From Pelagibius sp965227505 (lineage in GTDB: Bacteria > Pseudomonadota > Alphaproteobacteria > Kiloniellales > Kiloniellaceae), in contig NZ_OZ245757.1 in the NCBI RefSeq assembly GCF_965227505.1, positions 496,001 to 560,000 on the forward strand: a stretch of 64,000 bases of DNA, in the 5' to 3' direction. The position numbers and the translations under genes were made by a program. This document shows, one piece after another, positions 54,572 through 63,898 of the stretch; the stretch's first letter is position 1; every line of letters starts with the position of its first letter. The notes under the pieces are model-generated. The model did not search any database and was not told the DNA's origin. It saw only the letters and a list, made by a program, of their open reading frames with translations.

Positions 54572-54611
54572 CATGCTTCGAGACGGGCCTGCCGGCCCTC
54601 CTCAGCATGAG
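54572..54611. repeat. Dispersed palindromic repeat, type 1
   Basis: An imperfect palindrome with outer arms CATGCT and AGCATG and an inner GC stem GGGCC/GGCCC, carrying TTCGAGAC near the left. This pattern (TTCGAGAC...TCCTCA) is a known style of intergenic repeat in alphaproteobacteria. Confidence 0.7.
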
Positions 54612-54635
54612 ACAGTGCTAAGGGCCAGGCACCCA

Positions 54636-54679
54636 CCTCATCCTGAGGTGCGGAGCGCAGCGGAGCCTCGAAGGATGGG
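54636..54679. repeat. Dispersed palindromic repeat, type 1, opposite orientation
   Basis: The element starts CCTCATCCTGAGGTGCGGAG and ends GCCTCGAAGGATG, the same dispersed family in reverse orientation, 25 bp from the first copy. The nearly self-complementary ends can fold to a long hairpin. Confidence 0.7.
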
Positions 54680-54701
54680 CCGCCGGCCTCGACCGGATCG
54701 C

Positions 54702-54965
54702 CTAGGTCCAGGGGCCCTGGTAGAGACCGACCGCGAGGCGCAGCAGCGTGCCGACGAAGATCAGGAGCAGCACCCAGACCTTGGAGAGGCTGGCCAGGGC
54801 ATAGAAGGTCTTGGCGTCGTTGATCATCGCCTCCCGCTCCGGGCCTTCGGGCAGTTTCTCCGCCTGCACTTCCTTGTACCAGCCGCGCAGGGCCTGGCCG
54901 GTGACGTAGAGCGCCGCCACCGCCAGCATGATGTTGGAGAGAAAGGCGAGCCAAGCGGCGATCAT
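54702..54965 (-). CDS. Small two-helix membrane protein (87 aa)
   Basis: The protein has a hydrophobic N-terminal helix (FLSNIMLAVAALYVTGQAL), a charged middle and a second helix (LSKVWVLLLIFVGTLLRLAV). I do not recognise the family. It lies 63 bp after the XRE regulator gene on the same strand and could be its partner. Confidence 0.6.
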   Translation of the reverse strand: MIAAWLAFLSNIMLAVAALYVTGQALRGWYKEVQAEKLPEGPEREAMINDAKTFYALASLSKVWVLLLIFVGTLLRLAVGLYQGPWT

Positions 54966-55028
54966 GAGCAGAGCACAGGCCGGCGGGCTTGAGAGAAGCC
55001 CGAGCGCCAGGCTTCTCGCATTCCCATT

Positions 55029-55355
55029 CTACTCAATCGTGATCTTCAGGGATTTGTTCATGGCCAGCGCGATCTGCGCCAGGGAGGCCACGGTGGCGCC
55101 CTGCTTGTTCACCTTGCCGCTGGCCAGCTTGGAGACGAAGGCGGGATCGAGGCCGCTCGCCTTCTGCAGGTCGCGCAGGCTGCCCTCGTAGGCGGCCAAG
55201 GCCTCGGCCACCGCGTCGGCCACCTCCAGCCGCGCGACACCGCGGGCGGTCGCGCGCAGCGCCTCGATGTCAGGATCGCCGGCTTTGGAGGCCTGGGCCT
55301 GGGGGCGCTTGCGCGCCTTGGCGGCCGCCTCCGCAGGTGCCTTGTTCTCGGACAT
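55029..55355 (-). CDS. XRE-like helix-turn-helix regulator
   Basis: The 108-residue protein has an Ala/Lys-rich N-terminal tail and a C-terminal HTH (LRDLQKASGLDPAFVSKLAS, then LAQIALAMNKSLKITIE), similar to HigA-type antitoxins. The ATG at 55355 is preceded by a GGGCGTGTTC context and an upstream promoter/operator. No toxin gene is beside it; the downstream small membrane protein could be a partner, so this may be a single regulator. Confidence 0.78.
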   Translation of the reverse strand: MSENKAPAEAAAKARKRPQAQASKAGDPDIEALRATARGVARLEVADAVAEALAAYEGSLRDLQKASGLDPAFVSKLASGKVNKQGATVASLAQIALAMNKSLKITIE

Positions 55356-55423
55356 GAACACGCCCTTTCCTTGCTCGCAGGCGAGGTTGGATGTCTCGGG
55401 TGGTAACCCGCAGGTGGTTCCGC

Positions 55424-55462
55424 TTGTTGTCGAATTCAACAACAAATCGATCTTCTTGTCAA
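55424..55462 (-). promoter_or_regulatory. Promoter with overlapping palindromic operator for the XRE gene
   Basis: On the minus strand -35 TTGACA (55457-55462) is followed after exactly 17 bases by -10 TTGAAT (55434-55439). A palindrome with seven-base arms TTGTTGT and ACAACAA around GAATTC (55424-55445) covers the -10. This is the classical layout for self-repression by a small HTH protein. Confidence 0.72.
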
Positions 55463-55506
55463 GATCCTGACAGCAGGAGGGATACCGGGATCAACGGTCG
55501 GGATTA

Positions 55507-56109
55507 TCAGGCCTGCGCAGCTTTGCAGGCCTTCTCCAGCCAGTCCGCATAGTCCGGGCTGACCGGGCGCCAGTCGGTCCAAAGGCGGGTTTCCCGTCGC
55601 AGCCGGGCGACTGCGAGCTGATGGTCGCTCTCCGCCCCGATCCAGAGAATCCGGAGCTGCTTCAGGGGATGCAGATAAACCGCCAGCGCCGTGGTGTCGC
55701 CCAGCTCCCGGGCCTGGGCCGGACCGTCGTCCAGCCGGGTGCGGTAGCTCGCGGGATCGAGGGTGGAGAGGCCGGGGCCGCCCTTGCAGCAGGCCGCAGC
55801 GGGCAGCAGGGGCGTCGCCGGCAGATGCAGGCCGTGCAGCACGGCGGCCGCTCGCCTGGGCCATCCCTGCCCGGCCAGGGGCCCGAACAGCGCGTCTTCC
55901 AGGGTTTGCTGGCGGCCATCCTCCAGCAGGGGCCCGCCGCGGGTCATGGCGACAAGCTGGCGCTCGCCGAAACGCCCTGCGGCATGCCGCAGGATGTCGC
56001 GCATCACCCTGACACGGTTGGCGCGCTGGGTGCCGGCGCGGGTGCGCTGGTCCAGATAGCCGCGCTGGGCCGCGTTGACGCGCTCTAGATCAAGCTCGAC
56101 GGTCAGCAC
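55507..56109 (-). CDS. Hypothetical protein (200 aa)
   Basis: I do not recognise this protein. From GTG 56109 it has a soluble alpha/beta composition with three or four cysteines and motifs such as LDLERVNAAQRGYLDQRTR and LWTDWRPVSPDYADWLEK. A longer frame starting 56253 overlaps the prfC upstream region and adds an Arg-rich tail; I prefer the shorter. It is divergent from prfC. Confidence 0.55.
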   Translation of the reverse strand: MLTVELDLERVNAAQRGYLDQRTRAGTQRANRVRVMRDILRHAAGRFGERQLVAMTRGGPLLEDGRQQTLEDALFGPLAGQGWPRRAAAVLHGLHLPATPLLPAAACCKGGPGLSTLDPASYRTRLDDGPAQARELGDTTALAVYLHPLKQLRILWIGAESDHQLAVARLRRETRLWTDWRPVSPDYADWLEKACKAAQA

Positions 56110-56363
56110 GGGTGTAGGCTTATCCTGGACGGCGGCGGAAGTGCGCGCAGAGTCGCGGCGCCGGAAGACTGGCACCGAAACCCGCGCCCGGCAACCGCCA
56201 CACCAGGGGAAACCTGGGGCATAAAGTGGTCCCCAAGGCCCGCCGCGGTCCACTGGCTCCGGCGGTCAGGGCATCGACAATCCCTGCCCGCCCGGCTATA
56301 AGGCGCGCCGTTGTCGCGGTGCCCGGGCCTGTGGCCGGCACTGCAGGAAGCCAGATTTCGAGC

Positions 56364-57950
<1,587 letters not shown>

Positions 57951-58022
57951 GGCGCGCTCGTGTACGCATTGCTATCACGATCCCCAGAAGTCACGGAGCT
58001 TTCCCGGGGTTCCTCACGCAAG

Positions 58023-58137
58023 TCCTCCCCCCTTGCGGGGGAGGATTTAGGAGGGGGGTGCCACGCTAGCGGCTATGCTCTGAGCGGGCTGAAGCAGTCC
58101 CCCCCACCCCAACCCTCCCCCACGAGGGGGGAGGGAG
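58023..58137. repeat. Dispersed CTCCCC-type hairpin repeat
   Basis: Two GC-rich hairpins face each other: CCTCCCCCCTTGCGGGGGAG (about 58024-58043) and CCCTCCCCCACGAGGGGGGA (about 58113-58132), separated by about 70 bases that contain complementary GGGGGGTG and CCCCCCAC. This is a common alphaproteobacterial intergenic repeat. It may serve as a terminator for prfC. Confidence 0.7.
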
Positions 58138-58204
58138 ATATCGCTTTTGGCCCGGCCTTGATATCTGTGTTCCGGTCGGCGCGCCAGCAGACTCGGAACG
58201 AGCG

Positions 58205-58561
58205 ATGAGCCCTTCCGATTGGCAAGCCGACGGTCGCCTGCCGAGCGAGGTCTGGATCAAGGCCCATCTGCGGCGCTGTTTCGCCGAAGGCATGCCGGCG
58301 ACGGTCGTGCACCGCGGCGAGAAGAACAGCGGCACGCTGATCCTGAAGATCAACCAGCTTGAGGCCGGCTGCCGGGTACTCAATCAGACCCGTGATCTCG
58401 ATGGCGCCATGGCCTGGATGCCGGCGCTCGGCGGCGAACTTGTCACGGAAAGCGACGCCGACGCCTATATCGAACGGGCCGTCGCCCGCGACCCGGACGT
58501 CTGGGTCGTCGAAATCGAAGACCGCGAGGGCCGCCATCCCTTCGAAGGCAAAGTCCTCTAA
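58205..58561 (+). CDS. DUF1491-family protein
   Basis: The 118-residue protein has the DUF1491 layout: LPSEVWIKAHLRRCFAEGMP at the start, VVHRGEKNSGTLILKIN, and the later DAYIERAVARDPDVWVVEIED. The family is widespread in alphaproteobacteria and has no known function. It precedes the methyltransferase gene by 17 bp on the same strand. Confidence 0.88.
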   Translation: MSPSDWQADGRLPSEVWIKAHLRRCFAEGMPATVVHRGEKNSGTLILKINQLEAGCRVLNQTRDLDGAMAWMPALGGELVTESDADAYIERAVARDPDVWVVEIEDREGRHPFEGKVL

Positions 58562-58578
58562 CCCGGAAGCGAGACGCC

Positions 58579-59247
58579 ATGGCCAACCGCAGCATCGATC
58601 TGAGCGACGCGCTCTACGATTACCTCCTGGAAAACTCCCTCAACGAGCCGGAGGTGATGCGCCGCCTGCGCGAGGAAACCGCGACCGTACCGCTGTCGAT
58701 CATGCAGATCGCCCCGGAACAGGGCCAGTTCATGGCCCTGCTGGTGCGCCTGATGGGCGCGAAGCGCTGCATCGAGGTCGGCACCTTCACCGGCTACTCG
58801 GCGCTGGCCGTGGCCCTGGCGCTGCCGCCGGACGGCCGGATCGTGGCCTGCGACGTGAATGCGGAAACCACGGCCATCGGGCAACGCTACTGGCAGGAAG
58901 CCGGCGTTGCCGGGAAGATCGACCTGCGGCTCGCACCGGCTGTCGAGACGCTGGAATCGCTGCTGGCAAACGGCGAAGCCGGGACCTATGACTTCGCTTT
59001 CATAGACGCCGACAAGTCGAACTATGATTCTTACTACGAACTGTCGCTGCAGCTCCTGAAGCCCGGCGGACTGATCGCCATCGACAACGTTCTGTGGGGC
59101 GGCGACGTGCTCGACCTCAACCGGACCGACTCCGACACTCTGGCGATTCGCGCGATCAACACGAAGGTTTCCACCGATTCGCGCGTGCAGTGCTCGCTGA
59201 TTCCGATCGGCGACGGGCTGATGCTCGCACGCAAACAAAGCGCTTAG
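58579..59247 (+). CDS. O-methyltransferase, caffeoyl-CoA type
   Basis: The 222-residue enzyme is a class I SAM methyltransferase of the Methyltransf_3 group: CIEVGTFTGYSALAVALALP (motif I), DFAFIDADKSNYDSYYELSL (metal and catalytic Asp) and GGLIAIDNVLWGGDV. These use Mg for methyl transfer to vicinal hydroxyls, as in catechols. The exact substrate is not known. ATG 58579 follows GGAAGCGAG. Confidence 0.92.
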   Translation: MANRSIDLSDALYDYLLENSLNEPEVMRRLREETATVPLSIMQIAPEQGQFMALLVRLMGAKRCIEVGTFTGYSALAVALALPPDGRIVACDVNAETTAIGQRYWQEAGVAGKIDLRLAPAVETLESLLANGEAGTYDFAFIDADKSNYDSYYELSLQLLKPGGLIAIDNVLWGGDVLDLNRTDSDTLAIRAINTKVSTDSRVQCSLIPIGDGLMLARKQSA

Positions 59248-59276
59248 TGTTCGTAGACAAAAGTTAGCTAATGCCG

Positions 59277-59302
59277 TTAACGCCCCGTTAAGCAAGTGTT
59301 AA
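59277..59302. promoter_or_regulatory. Doubled CtrA-type box (TTAA-N7-TTAA-N7-TTAA)
   Basis: Three TTAA half-sites at 59277-59280, 59288-59291 and 59299-59302 are separated by exactly seven bases each. That makes two full CtrA consensus sites sharing the middle half. The cluster lies 83 bp before the small secreted protein gene, the likely target of control. Confidence 0.78.
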
Positions 59303-59384
59303 GGCCATCTTCATCCGCACGTGGAAAACTTGTGTGATCGGCGAAGGGGATTCGCCAAACGTGCAATGAAAGATGAGGCCAACC

Positions 59385-59684
59385 ATGTGGAAGATCTTAG
59401 CGCTTAGCGCCGGGCTCGCCCTCGTTAGCACCAGCACTTCGGCGGCGGCGCAGCCTCAATGTGACCAGCGTGACTCTGTTCTGAAGATCCTTCAGCAGAA
59501 GTACAAGGAAGCGCCGGTCGCTCTGGGCGTCACCCACAACGGCGGACTGGTCGAGGTGCTCAGCACCGGCAATGGTACGACCTGGTCCATCATCGTGACG
59601 ACCCCGCAGGGCATGAGCTGCCTGGTGGCTGCCGGTGAAGGCTGGCGTGCCATGGACCAGGTCGCTGCTGACCCGGAGGCCTAA
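59385..59684 (+). CDS. Small secreted protein (99 aa) with two cysteines
   Basis: The protein has a Sec signal (MWKILALSAGLALVSTSTSAAA). The mature chain has CDQRDSVLKILQQKYKEAPV, a strand-rich middle with GNGTTWSIIVTTPQGMSCLV, and GEGWRAM near the end. The two cysteines may form a disulfide. I recognise the pattern as a common small alphaproteobacterial exported protein without a known role. ATG 59385 is preferred over 59373. It is preceded by two CtrA-type boxes. Confidence 0.78.
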   Translation: MWKILALSAGLALVSTSTSAAAQPQCDQRDSVLKILQQKYKEAPVALGVTHNGGLVEVLSTGNGTTWSIIVTTPQGMSCLVAAGEGWRAMDQVAADPEA

Positions 59685-59730
59685 GTTGGCACTTCAGGAA
59701 ACTGGGCATGCTGAGTTGAGGTCGGTGCTC

Positions 59731-60222
59731 TCAGGAACCTGATTCGAACGCAGAATGAACGACCCGGTCACCGGGTTTGATTGAAAGACGCGAAGACGTC
59801 CCCGCGTTCAGCTCCAACACCGCGATGACGTCCTGGCCGGACGAAATGGCCTGCAAAGAGAAGGGCACCGTGCGCTCCTGAATGCGTACGATCACACCGC
59901 CCTCGTCGATGAAGAGCATATCCAGAGGGATAAGCGTATTCTTCATCCACATGGCCCGGGGTTCCGGCCGTTCAAAGAGAAACAGCATGCCCGCCGTCGC
60001 GGCCATACTGTGCCTGAACATCAGCCCCTGAGAGCGCTGATCCGGCGATACCGCCATCTCCACTTCGAAAACGTGACGCCCGCCCGCGGCGGTTTCGATG
60101 GCAAGCTCGTCCTTGTCGAAGGTCACGACGTTGGCCTGCGCTTGCGCAGGGCCGGCCCCCGGCGCAACGGCCAGAAGCAGCACGATGGCGATCGGGGTGA
60201 AAAACCGCAGCAGCTTCATCAT
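59731..60222 (-). CDS. DUF192-family protein
   Basis: The 163-residue exported protein (signal IAIVLLLAVAPGAGPAQA) has the DUF192 pattern: FEVEMAVSPDQRSQGLMFRH, GMLFLFERPEPRAMWMKNTL, DMLFIDEGGVIVRI. The family is of unknown function, often one per genome. It is convergent with the small secreted protein gene. Confidence 0.9.
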   Translation of the reverse strand: MMKLLRFFTPIAIVLLLAVAPGAGPAQAQANVVTFDKDELAIETAAGGRHVFEVEMAVSPDQRSQGLMFRHSMAATAGMLFLFERPEPRAMWMKNTLIPLDMLFIDEGGVIVRIQERTVPFSLQAISSGQDVIAVLELNAGTSSRLSIKPGDRVVHSAFESGS

Positions 60223-60299
60223 GGGCCAAGCATTAGCCGCCGCCGCCGGTCAGGACAAGGCCGATTCAGGGCCATGACCGGATCTAAACCGCTACCCCA

Positions 60300-61469
60300 T
60301 CAGGGCGCCGTGACCCGCGCCGCCAGACCGCGGACTTCCCGGCGCAGCGGCCCGTCCCGCGGCGGGTCGGCCAGCGTCGTGAACCAGTGGTCCGGCGGAT
60401 TGCGCCCCTTGCTGTGGCGCCAGTCCAGGCCGCGCAGGACCGCTTCCGCCGCTGCCGGCAGGCGCTCCGGTACGGGAAAACCGTTCAGCGTCGCCCAGAC
60501 CCCGGCCCAGGCACGCCCGACGGACCAGGGATTGTAGCCCCCGCCCCCGAGGACCAGCAGGCGCGGCGCCAGAGCGCGCACCTGGGAGACCACCCGCCAG
60601 AGGGCACCGTTGGACAGAGAGAGCTTACTGAGAGGATCTTCTTCCAGCCCATCCGCGCCGCACTGAAGAACCAGCGCTTCCGGTGCGAAGCCGGCGATCA
60701 TCGGCAGCACCGCCTCCTCCATCAGAAACGCCATCTCGCTGTCGTTGAAGCCGGCCGGCACCGGCAGGTTGCGGGCGAGGCCGCCGGCGCGGTCGTCGAC
60801 GCTTCCGGCGGCGGGGGCCTCGTCCGGGCCACTCGCCTTCATGGGCCAGCGCGCATCCTCGTGGATCGAGAGGGTGAAGACGCGCGGGTCGTCATGAAAG
60901 GCGTCCTGCACGCCGTCGCCGTGATGGGCGTCGATGTCGAGGTAGGCGATCCGCGTGAGGCCGGCGTCCAGCATCGCCAGGATCCCCAGCACCGGGTCAT
61001 TGAAGTAACAGAAGCCGCTCGCATGGTCGGCGCGGCCGTGGTGGGTGCCGCCGGCGGGACTGTGGATCACGCCCGGCTCCGCCAGGAGTTCACCGGCCAG
61101 GATGGAGGCGCCGCAGGCCGTCGCCGGACGGCGAAAGACCTCCGCATAGATAGGGTTGCCGTTGCGCCCGAGGTTGAAGCGCAGTTGCTCCTCTTCGCTC
61201 AGCCTCTGCTGACGCTCGGCCCGCTGAACCGCAGCGATGTAGGCCGGATCGTGGAACCGCGCGAGCTGCTTCGGGGTTGCCCGCGGGCTGTCGACATAGA
61301 CCGCGTCCGGCAGCCAGCCCAGGGCGCGGCAGAGGTCGATGCAGGTGGAGACACGCGGGATGGCCAGCGGATGGCGCCCGCCGTAGGTCGAGCGGCGGTA
61401 GATCTCACTGCCGATGAAGCGCGGCGGAGGTGCAGAGACCGGCGAGGCAGAGACCGGGCGCTCAGTCAT
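60300..61469 (-). CDS. Histone-deacetylase-like amidohydrolase (AcuC/HDAC family)
   Basis: The 389-residue protein carries the HDAC motifs: GGTHHGRADHASGFCYFND (active-site His pair and tyrosine region), DIDAHHGDGVQDAF (zinc ligands Asp-His) and LQCGADGLEEDPLSKLSLS (third ligand), then GGGGYNPW. In bacteria these remove acetyl groups from polyamines, acetyl-CoA synthetase or other small molecules. It follows the antiporter gene with an eight-base overlap. Confidence 0.9.
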   Translation of the reverse strand: MTERPVSASPVSAPPPRFIGSEIYRRSTYGGRHPLAIPRVSTCIDLCRALGWLPDAVYVDSPRATPKQLARFHDPAYIAAVQRAERQQRLSEEEQLRFNLGRNGNPIYAEVFRRPATACGASILAGELLAEPGVIHSPAGGTHHGRADHASGFCYFNDPVLGILAMLDAGLTRIAYLDIDAHHGDGVQDAFHDDPRVFTLSIHEDARWPMKASGPDEAPAAGSVDDRAGGLARNLPVPAGFNDSEMAFLMEEAVLPMIAGFAPEALVLQCGADGLEEDPLSKLSLSNGALWRVVSQVRALAPRLLVLGGGGYNPWSVGRAWAGVWATLNGFPVPERLPAAAEAVLRGLDWRHSKGRNPPDHWFTTLADPPRDGPLRREVRGLAARVTAP

Positions 61470-62688
61470 CGGCCTTCAGCAACCACCGCAGTGCCAGCGG
61501 CGCAATGAGTGTCGTGGCGACCGCCATGATCACCAGCAGCGAGAACAGGTTCTCGACGACACCGTCCTGCTGGCCCGTCACCAGAATACCGGCTTCCACC
61601 ACCACGCCGAGGATGATCAGTTCCACCGCGCCCCTAGCACTCATGCTGACGCCGACCGCGCAGGCATGACGCCGGTCGAACCCGGCCCACAGGGCCGGCA
61701 AGCCGGCACCGATCAGCTTGCCGAAGAACGCGGCAAAAACGATCAGCGCTGCCAACAACGGCGCATCGAGAACCGCGGCCAAATCGACCTGAAGGCCAAT
61801 GGAAACGAAGAACAGCGGCCCCAGAACGCCGCTGTTGATGGCCGCAAGAATCAGCTTCAAGTCGTCATAGGCCCGCTGGCCGATCTTTGCAGACTCCACG
61901 AAGAGTCCCGCCATGAAGGCGCCAAGGATCCAATGCAGCCCGAGGGCCTCCGCGAAGAGTGCGTAGGCAAGCCCAACCGCCACAACGGCGCTCAGTTCCA
62001 GCGCCACCAGCTTCTCTTCCCGCAGGCGCTCGCTCAGGTGAGGATAGACATGTGCGCCCAACAGGCCCGTGACCGCGAAGAAGATGCAGGCCTTGGCCCC
62101 CAGCCAGGCAAGCCCGCCCAGATCAGTGTTTCCCCCGCTCAGCACGTAGGTGGTGACAGCCGCCAGCATCACAAGGCCCAACACGTCGTCGATGAGCGCC
62201 GCAGCGAGAACCGTGACGCCCAGGCGGCTGTGCAGCAGGCCCAGCTCCTGCAATACCCTGGCGGTCGCCGGAATGGCGGTCACCGACATGGCGATGCCCA
62301 CCACCAGCACCTGGGCAGTCTTCATGTCCGAGGGCGGAATGAACCACCAGGCCAGGCCGCAGCCCAGCGCAAAGGGAAAGAGTACGCCCCCGAGGGCCAC
62401 CGCGAAGGCACCGCCGGAAGCGGCAATCATCTCCTGTGGCTCCATGTCGACACCGGCCCGCAGAACCAGAAAGAAGATCGCCATCTGCGCGATGCCTTCG
62501 AGGTACGGCGCGGCGCGAAGATCTTGGAGAAGCCCGTCACCTGTTCCGAGCGCCATCACCGCGAGGGCGATCAGGATGCCGCCGACCAGCTCCCCCACCG
62601 GCGCCGCCTGGCCGACCCGCTCCGCCGCAACCCCGCAGAGCCGCGCGACCAGCAACAGGCAGAGCAATTGGGCAAGAACCTCCAGCAT
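61462..62688 (-). CDS. Cation:proton antiporter, CPA2/KefB family
   Basis: The 408-residue membrane protein has about twelve transmembrane helices with the antiporter core: LAAALIDDVLGLVMLA (ion-binding Asp pair), FFLVLRAGVDMEP and VGVSMSARGAVELIILG. No C-terminal TrkA domain is present. It exchanges Na or K for protons. It overlaps the next gene by eight bases, so the two are translated together. Confidence 0.92.
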   Translation of the reverse strand: MLEVLAQLLCLLLVARLCGVAAERVGQAAPVGELVGGILIALAVMALGTGDGLLQDLRAAPYLEGIAQMAIFFLVLRAGVDMEPQEMIAASGGAFAVALGGVLFPFALGCGLAWWFIPPSDMKTAQVLVVGIAMSVTAIPATARVLQELGLLHSRLGVTVLAAALIDDVLGLVMLAAVTTYVLSGGNTDLGGLAWLGAKACIFFAVTGLLGAHVYPHLSERLREEKLVALELSAVVAVGLAYALFAEALGLHWILGAFMAGLFVESAKIGQRAYDDLKLILAAINSGVLGPLFFVSIGLQVDLAAVLDAPLLAALIVFAAFFGKLIGAGLPALWAGFDRRHACAVGVSMSARGAVELIILGVVVEAGILVTGQQDGVVENLFSLLVIMAVATTLIAPLALRWLLKADD

Positions 62689-62755
62689 CGCGGGGCATGG
62701 TCCTCTCGTATCGACCCATCCGGTTCTACAGATGCCCTGCCCGCAGCGTGCGACG

Positions 62756-63697
62756 CTAGGGCAGTCTGGCGAGGCGTTCTCGGATCAGGTCGTAAAAGCC
62801 GGCGGCGTCGATTTGGTTGATGACATGGCAGTTGGGCCGCCGGTCGGTGACCCGCCACCAGTCGACCACCGTCATCCCCATGGTCAGTTCCGAGCCGGTT
62901 TCGACCTGGACGTTGCAGTCACGTCCTTTGAACAGTTCCGGCTGCAACAGATACGCCAGAACGCAGGGGTCGTGCAGCGGCCCGCCGTCTTCGCCGTACT
63001 TCTCCATGTCGAAGCGCTCATAGAAGTCGAGCATGCCGGCCGCCGCGGTCCCGGTTTTGGTTCCCAGCGCGCGCAGGGAGTCGATCCACTCCCGACTCAT
63101 GAGGGCTTTATGTGTTACATCAAGCGGATGCATAACGAGCTTCACACCAGAGCTGAAGATAACGTGGGCCGCATGCGGGTCGACGTAGATGTTGAACTCG
63201 GCGGTCGGGGTCACGTTGCCGCCTTCGAAGTACCCGCCCCCCATCATCACAAGTTCGGCGATGTGGTCCACGATGTCCGGCGCCTTGATCATCGCCGCGG
63301 CGACGTTGGTCAGCGGCCCCAGGGTGCAAAGCGTGAGTCCCTGCGGCGGGGCCGCGCGCAGCGTCTCGACCAGCCAGTCGACGGCGTGACCGTCCTGCAG
63401 CGGCATCGTCGGATCCGGCAGGCCCGACCCGTCGAGGCCGGTCTTGCCGTGCACTTCTTCGGCCGTGACGAGCGGTCTGACCAGCGGCCGGGCGCAGCCG
63501 GCAAAGACCTTCATGTCGCTGCGTCCCGCCAGTTCGCAGACACGGCGCGCATTGGCCTCGGTGAGGCGCAGCGGCACGTTGCCGGCCACGGCCGTGATTC
63601 CAACGACCTCGAACTCTTCGGAAGCAAGGGCGAGCAGGATGGCAATGGCATCGTCCTGTCCGGGGTCCGTGTCGATGATGATGGGTCTTGGGGGCAT
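62756..63697 (-). CDS. Nucleoside hydrolase (IunH type)
   Basis: The 313-residue enzyme has the family N-terminal DTDPGQDDAIAILLAL with the Asp cluster that binds calcium and the ribose, the later LGPLTNVA, and EFNIYVDPHAA with the conserved Asn and Asp. It splits nucleosides into base and ribose. ATG 63697 places the motif at residue 9. Confidence 0.93.
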   Translation of the reverse strand: MPPRPIIIDTDPGQDDAIAILLALASEEFEVVGITAVAGNVPLRLTEANARRVCELAGRSDMKVFAGCARPLVRPLVTAEEVHGKTGLDGSGLPDPTMPLQDGHAVDWLVETLRAAPPQGLTLCTLGPLTNVAAAMIKAPDIVDHIAELVMMGGGYFEGGNVTPTAEFNIYVDPHAAHVIFSSGVKLVMHPLDVTHKALMSREWIDSLRALGTKTGTAAAGMLDFYERFDMEKYGEDGGPLHDPCVLAYLLQPELFKGRDCNVQVETGSELTMGMTVVDWWRVTDRRPNCHVINQIDAAGFYDLIRERLARLP

Positions 63698-63796
63698 GCT
63701 ATGGGTTCCTGGAGGGCTGCAGGCCTTCCGCCCGGAAGCGTGAGGCTGCTTGGTGACGGCGCGCCGCGCGGCTTCTAGCGATGCCCGATTGGCGCG

Positions 63797-63851
63797 GCCC
63801 CTGCAAGCCCTGCGGCACGGACTTCGCTGGCGCCCCAGGGGTTGCAGGGGC
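63797..63851. repeat. Long-loop inverted repeat
   Basis: Perfect ten-base arms (63797-63806 and 63842-63851, GCCCCTGCAA and TTGCAGGGGC) enclose a 35-base loop. It lies upstream of the nucleoside hydrolase and after the partial frame at the right edge. It may be a terminator or an operator; no T-run is visible. Confidence 0.5.
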
Positions 63852-63898
63852 GTACCAAATCGGAATCGCACGGAAATCCGCAGGCTAACGTACCGCTT

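Larger units (their letters stand above)
54394..54701. repeat. Repeat-bearing intergenic region
   Basis: Between the DoxX gene and the small membrane-protein gene (both minus) this 308-bp stretch holds three short GGGGTCTT copies (about 54418-54449) and two dispersed palindromic elements described separately. I see no gene in it. Confidence 0.5.

Noticed and set aside
54702..55355. Classic HigBA toxin-antitoxin pair
   Set aside because: The HTH protein resembles HigA but no RelE/HigB-like toxin is encoded beside it; the only neighbour is a two-helix membrane protein.
62150..63778. Plus-strand open frame across the antiporter and nucleoside hydrolase genes
   Set aside because: It runs antisense to two well-supported genes and has no recognisable domain.
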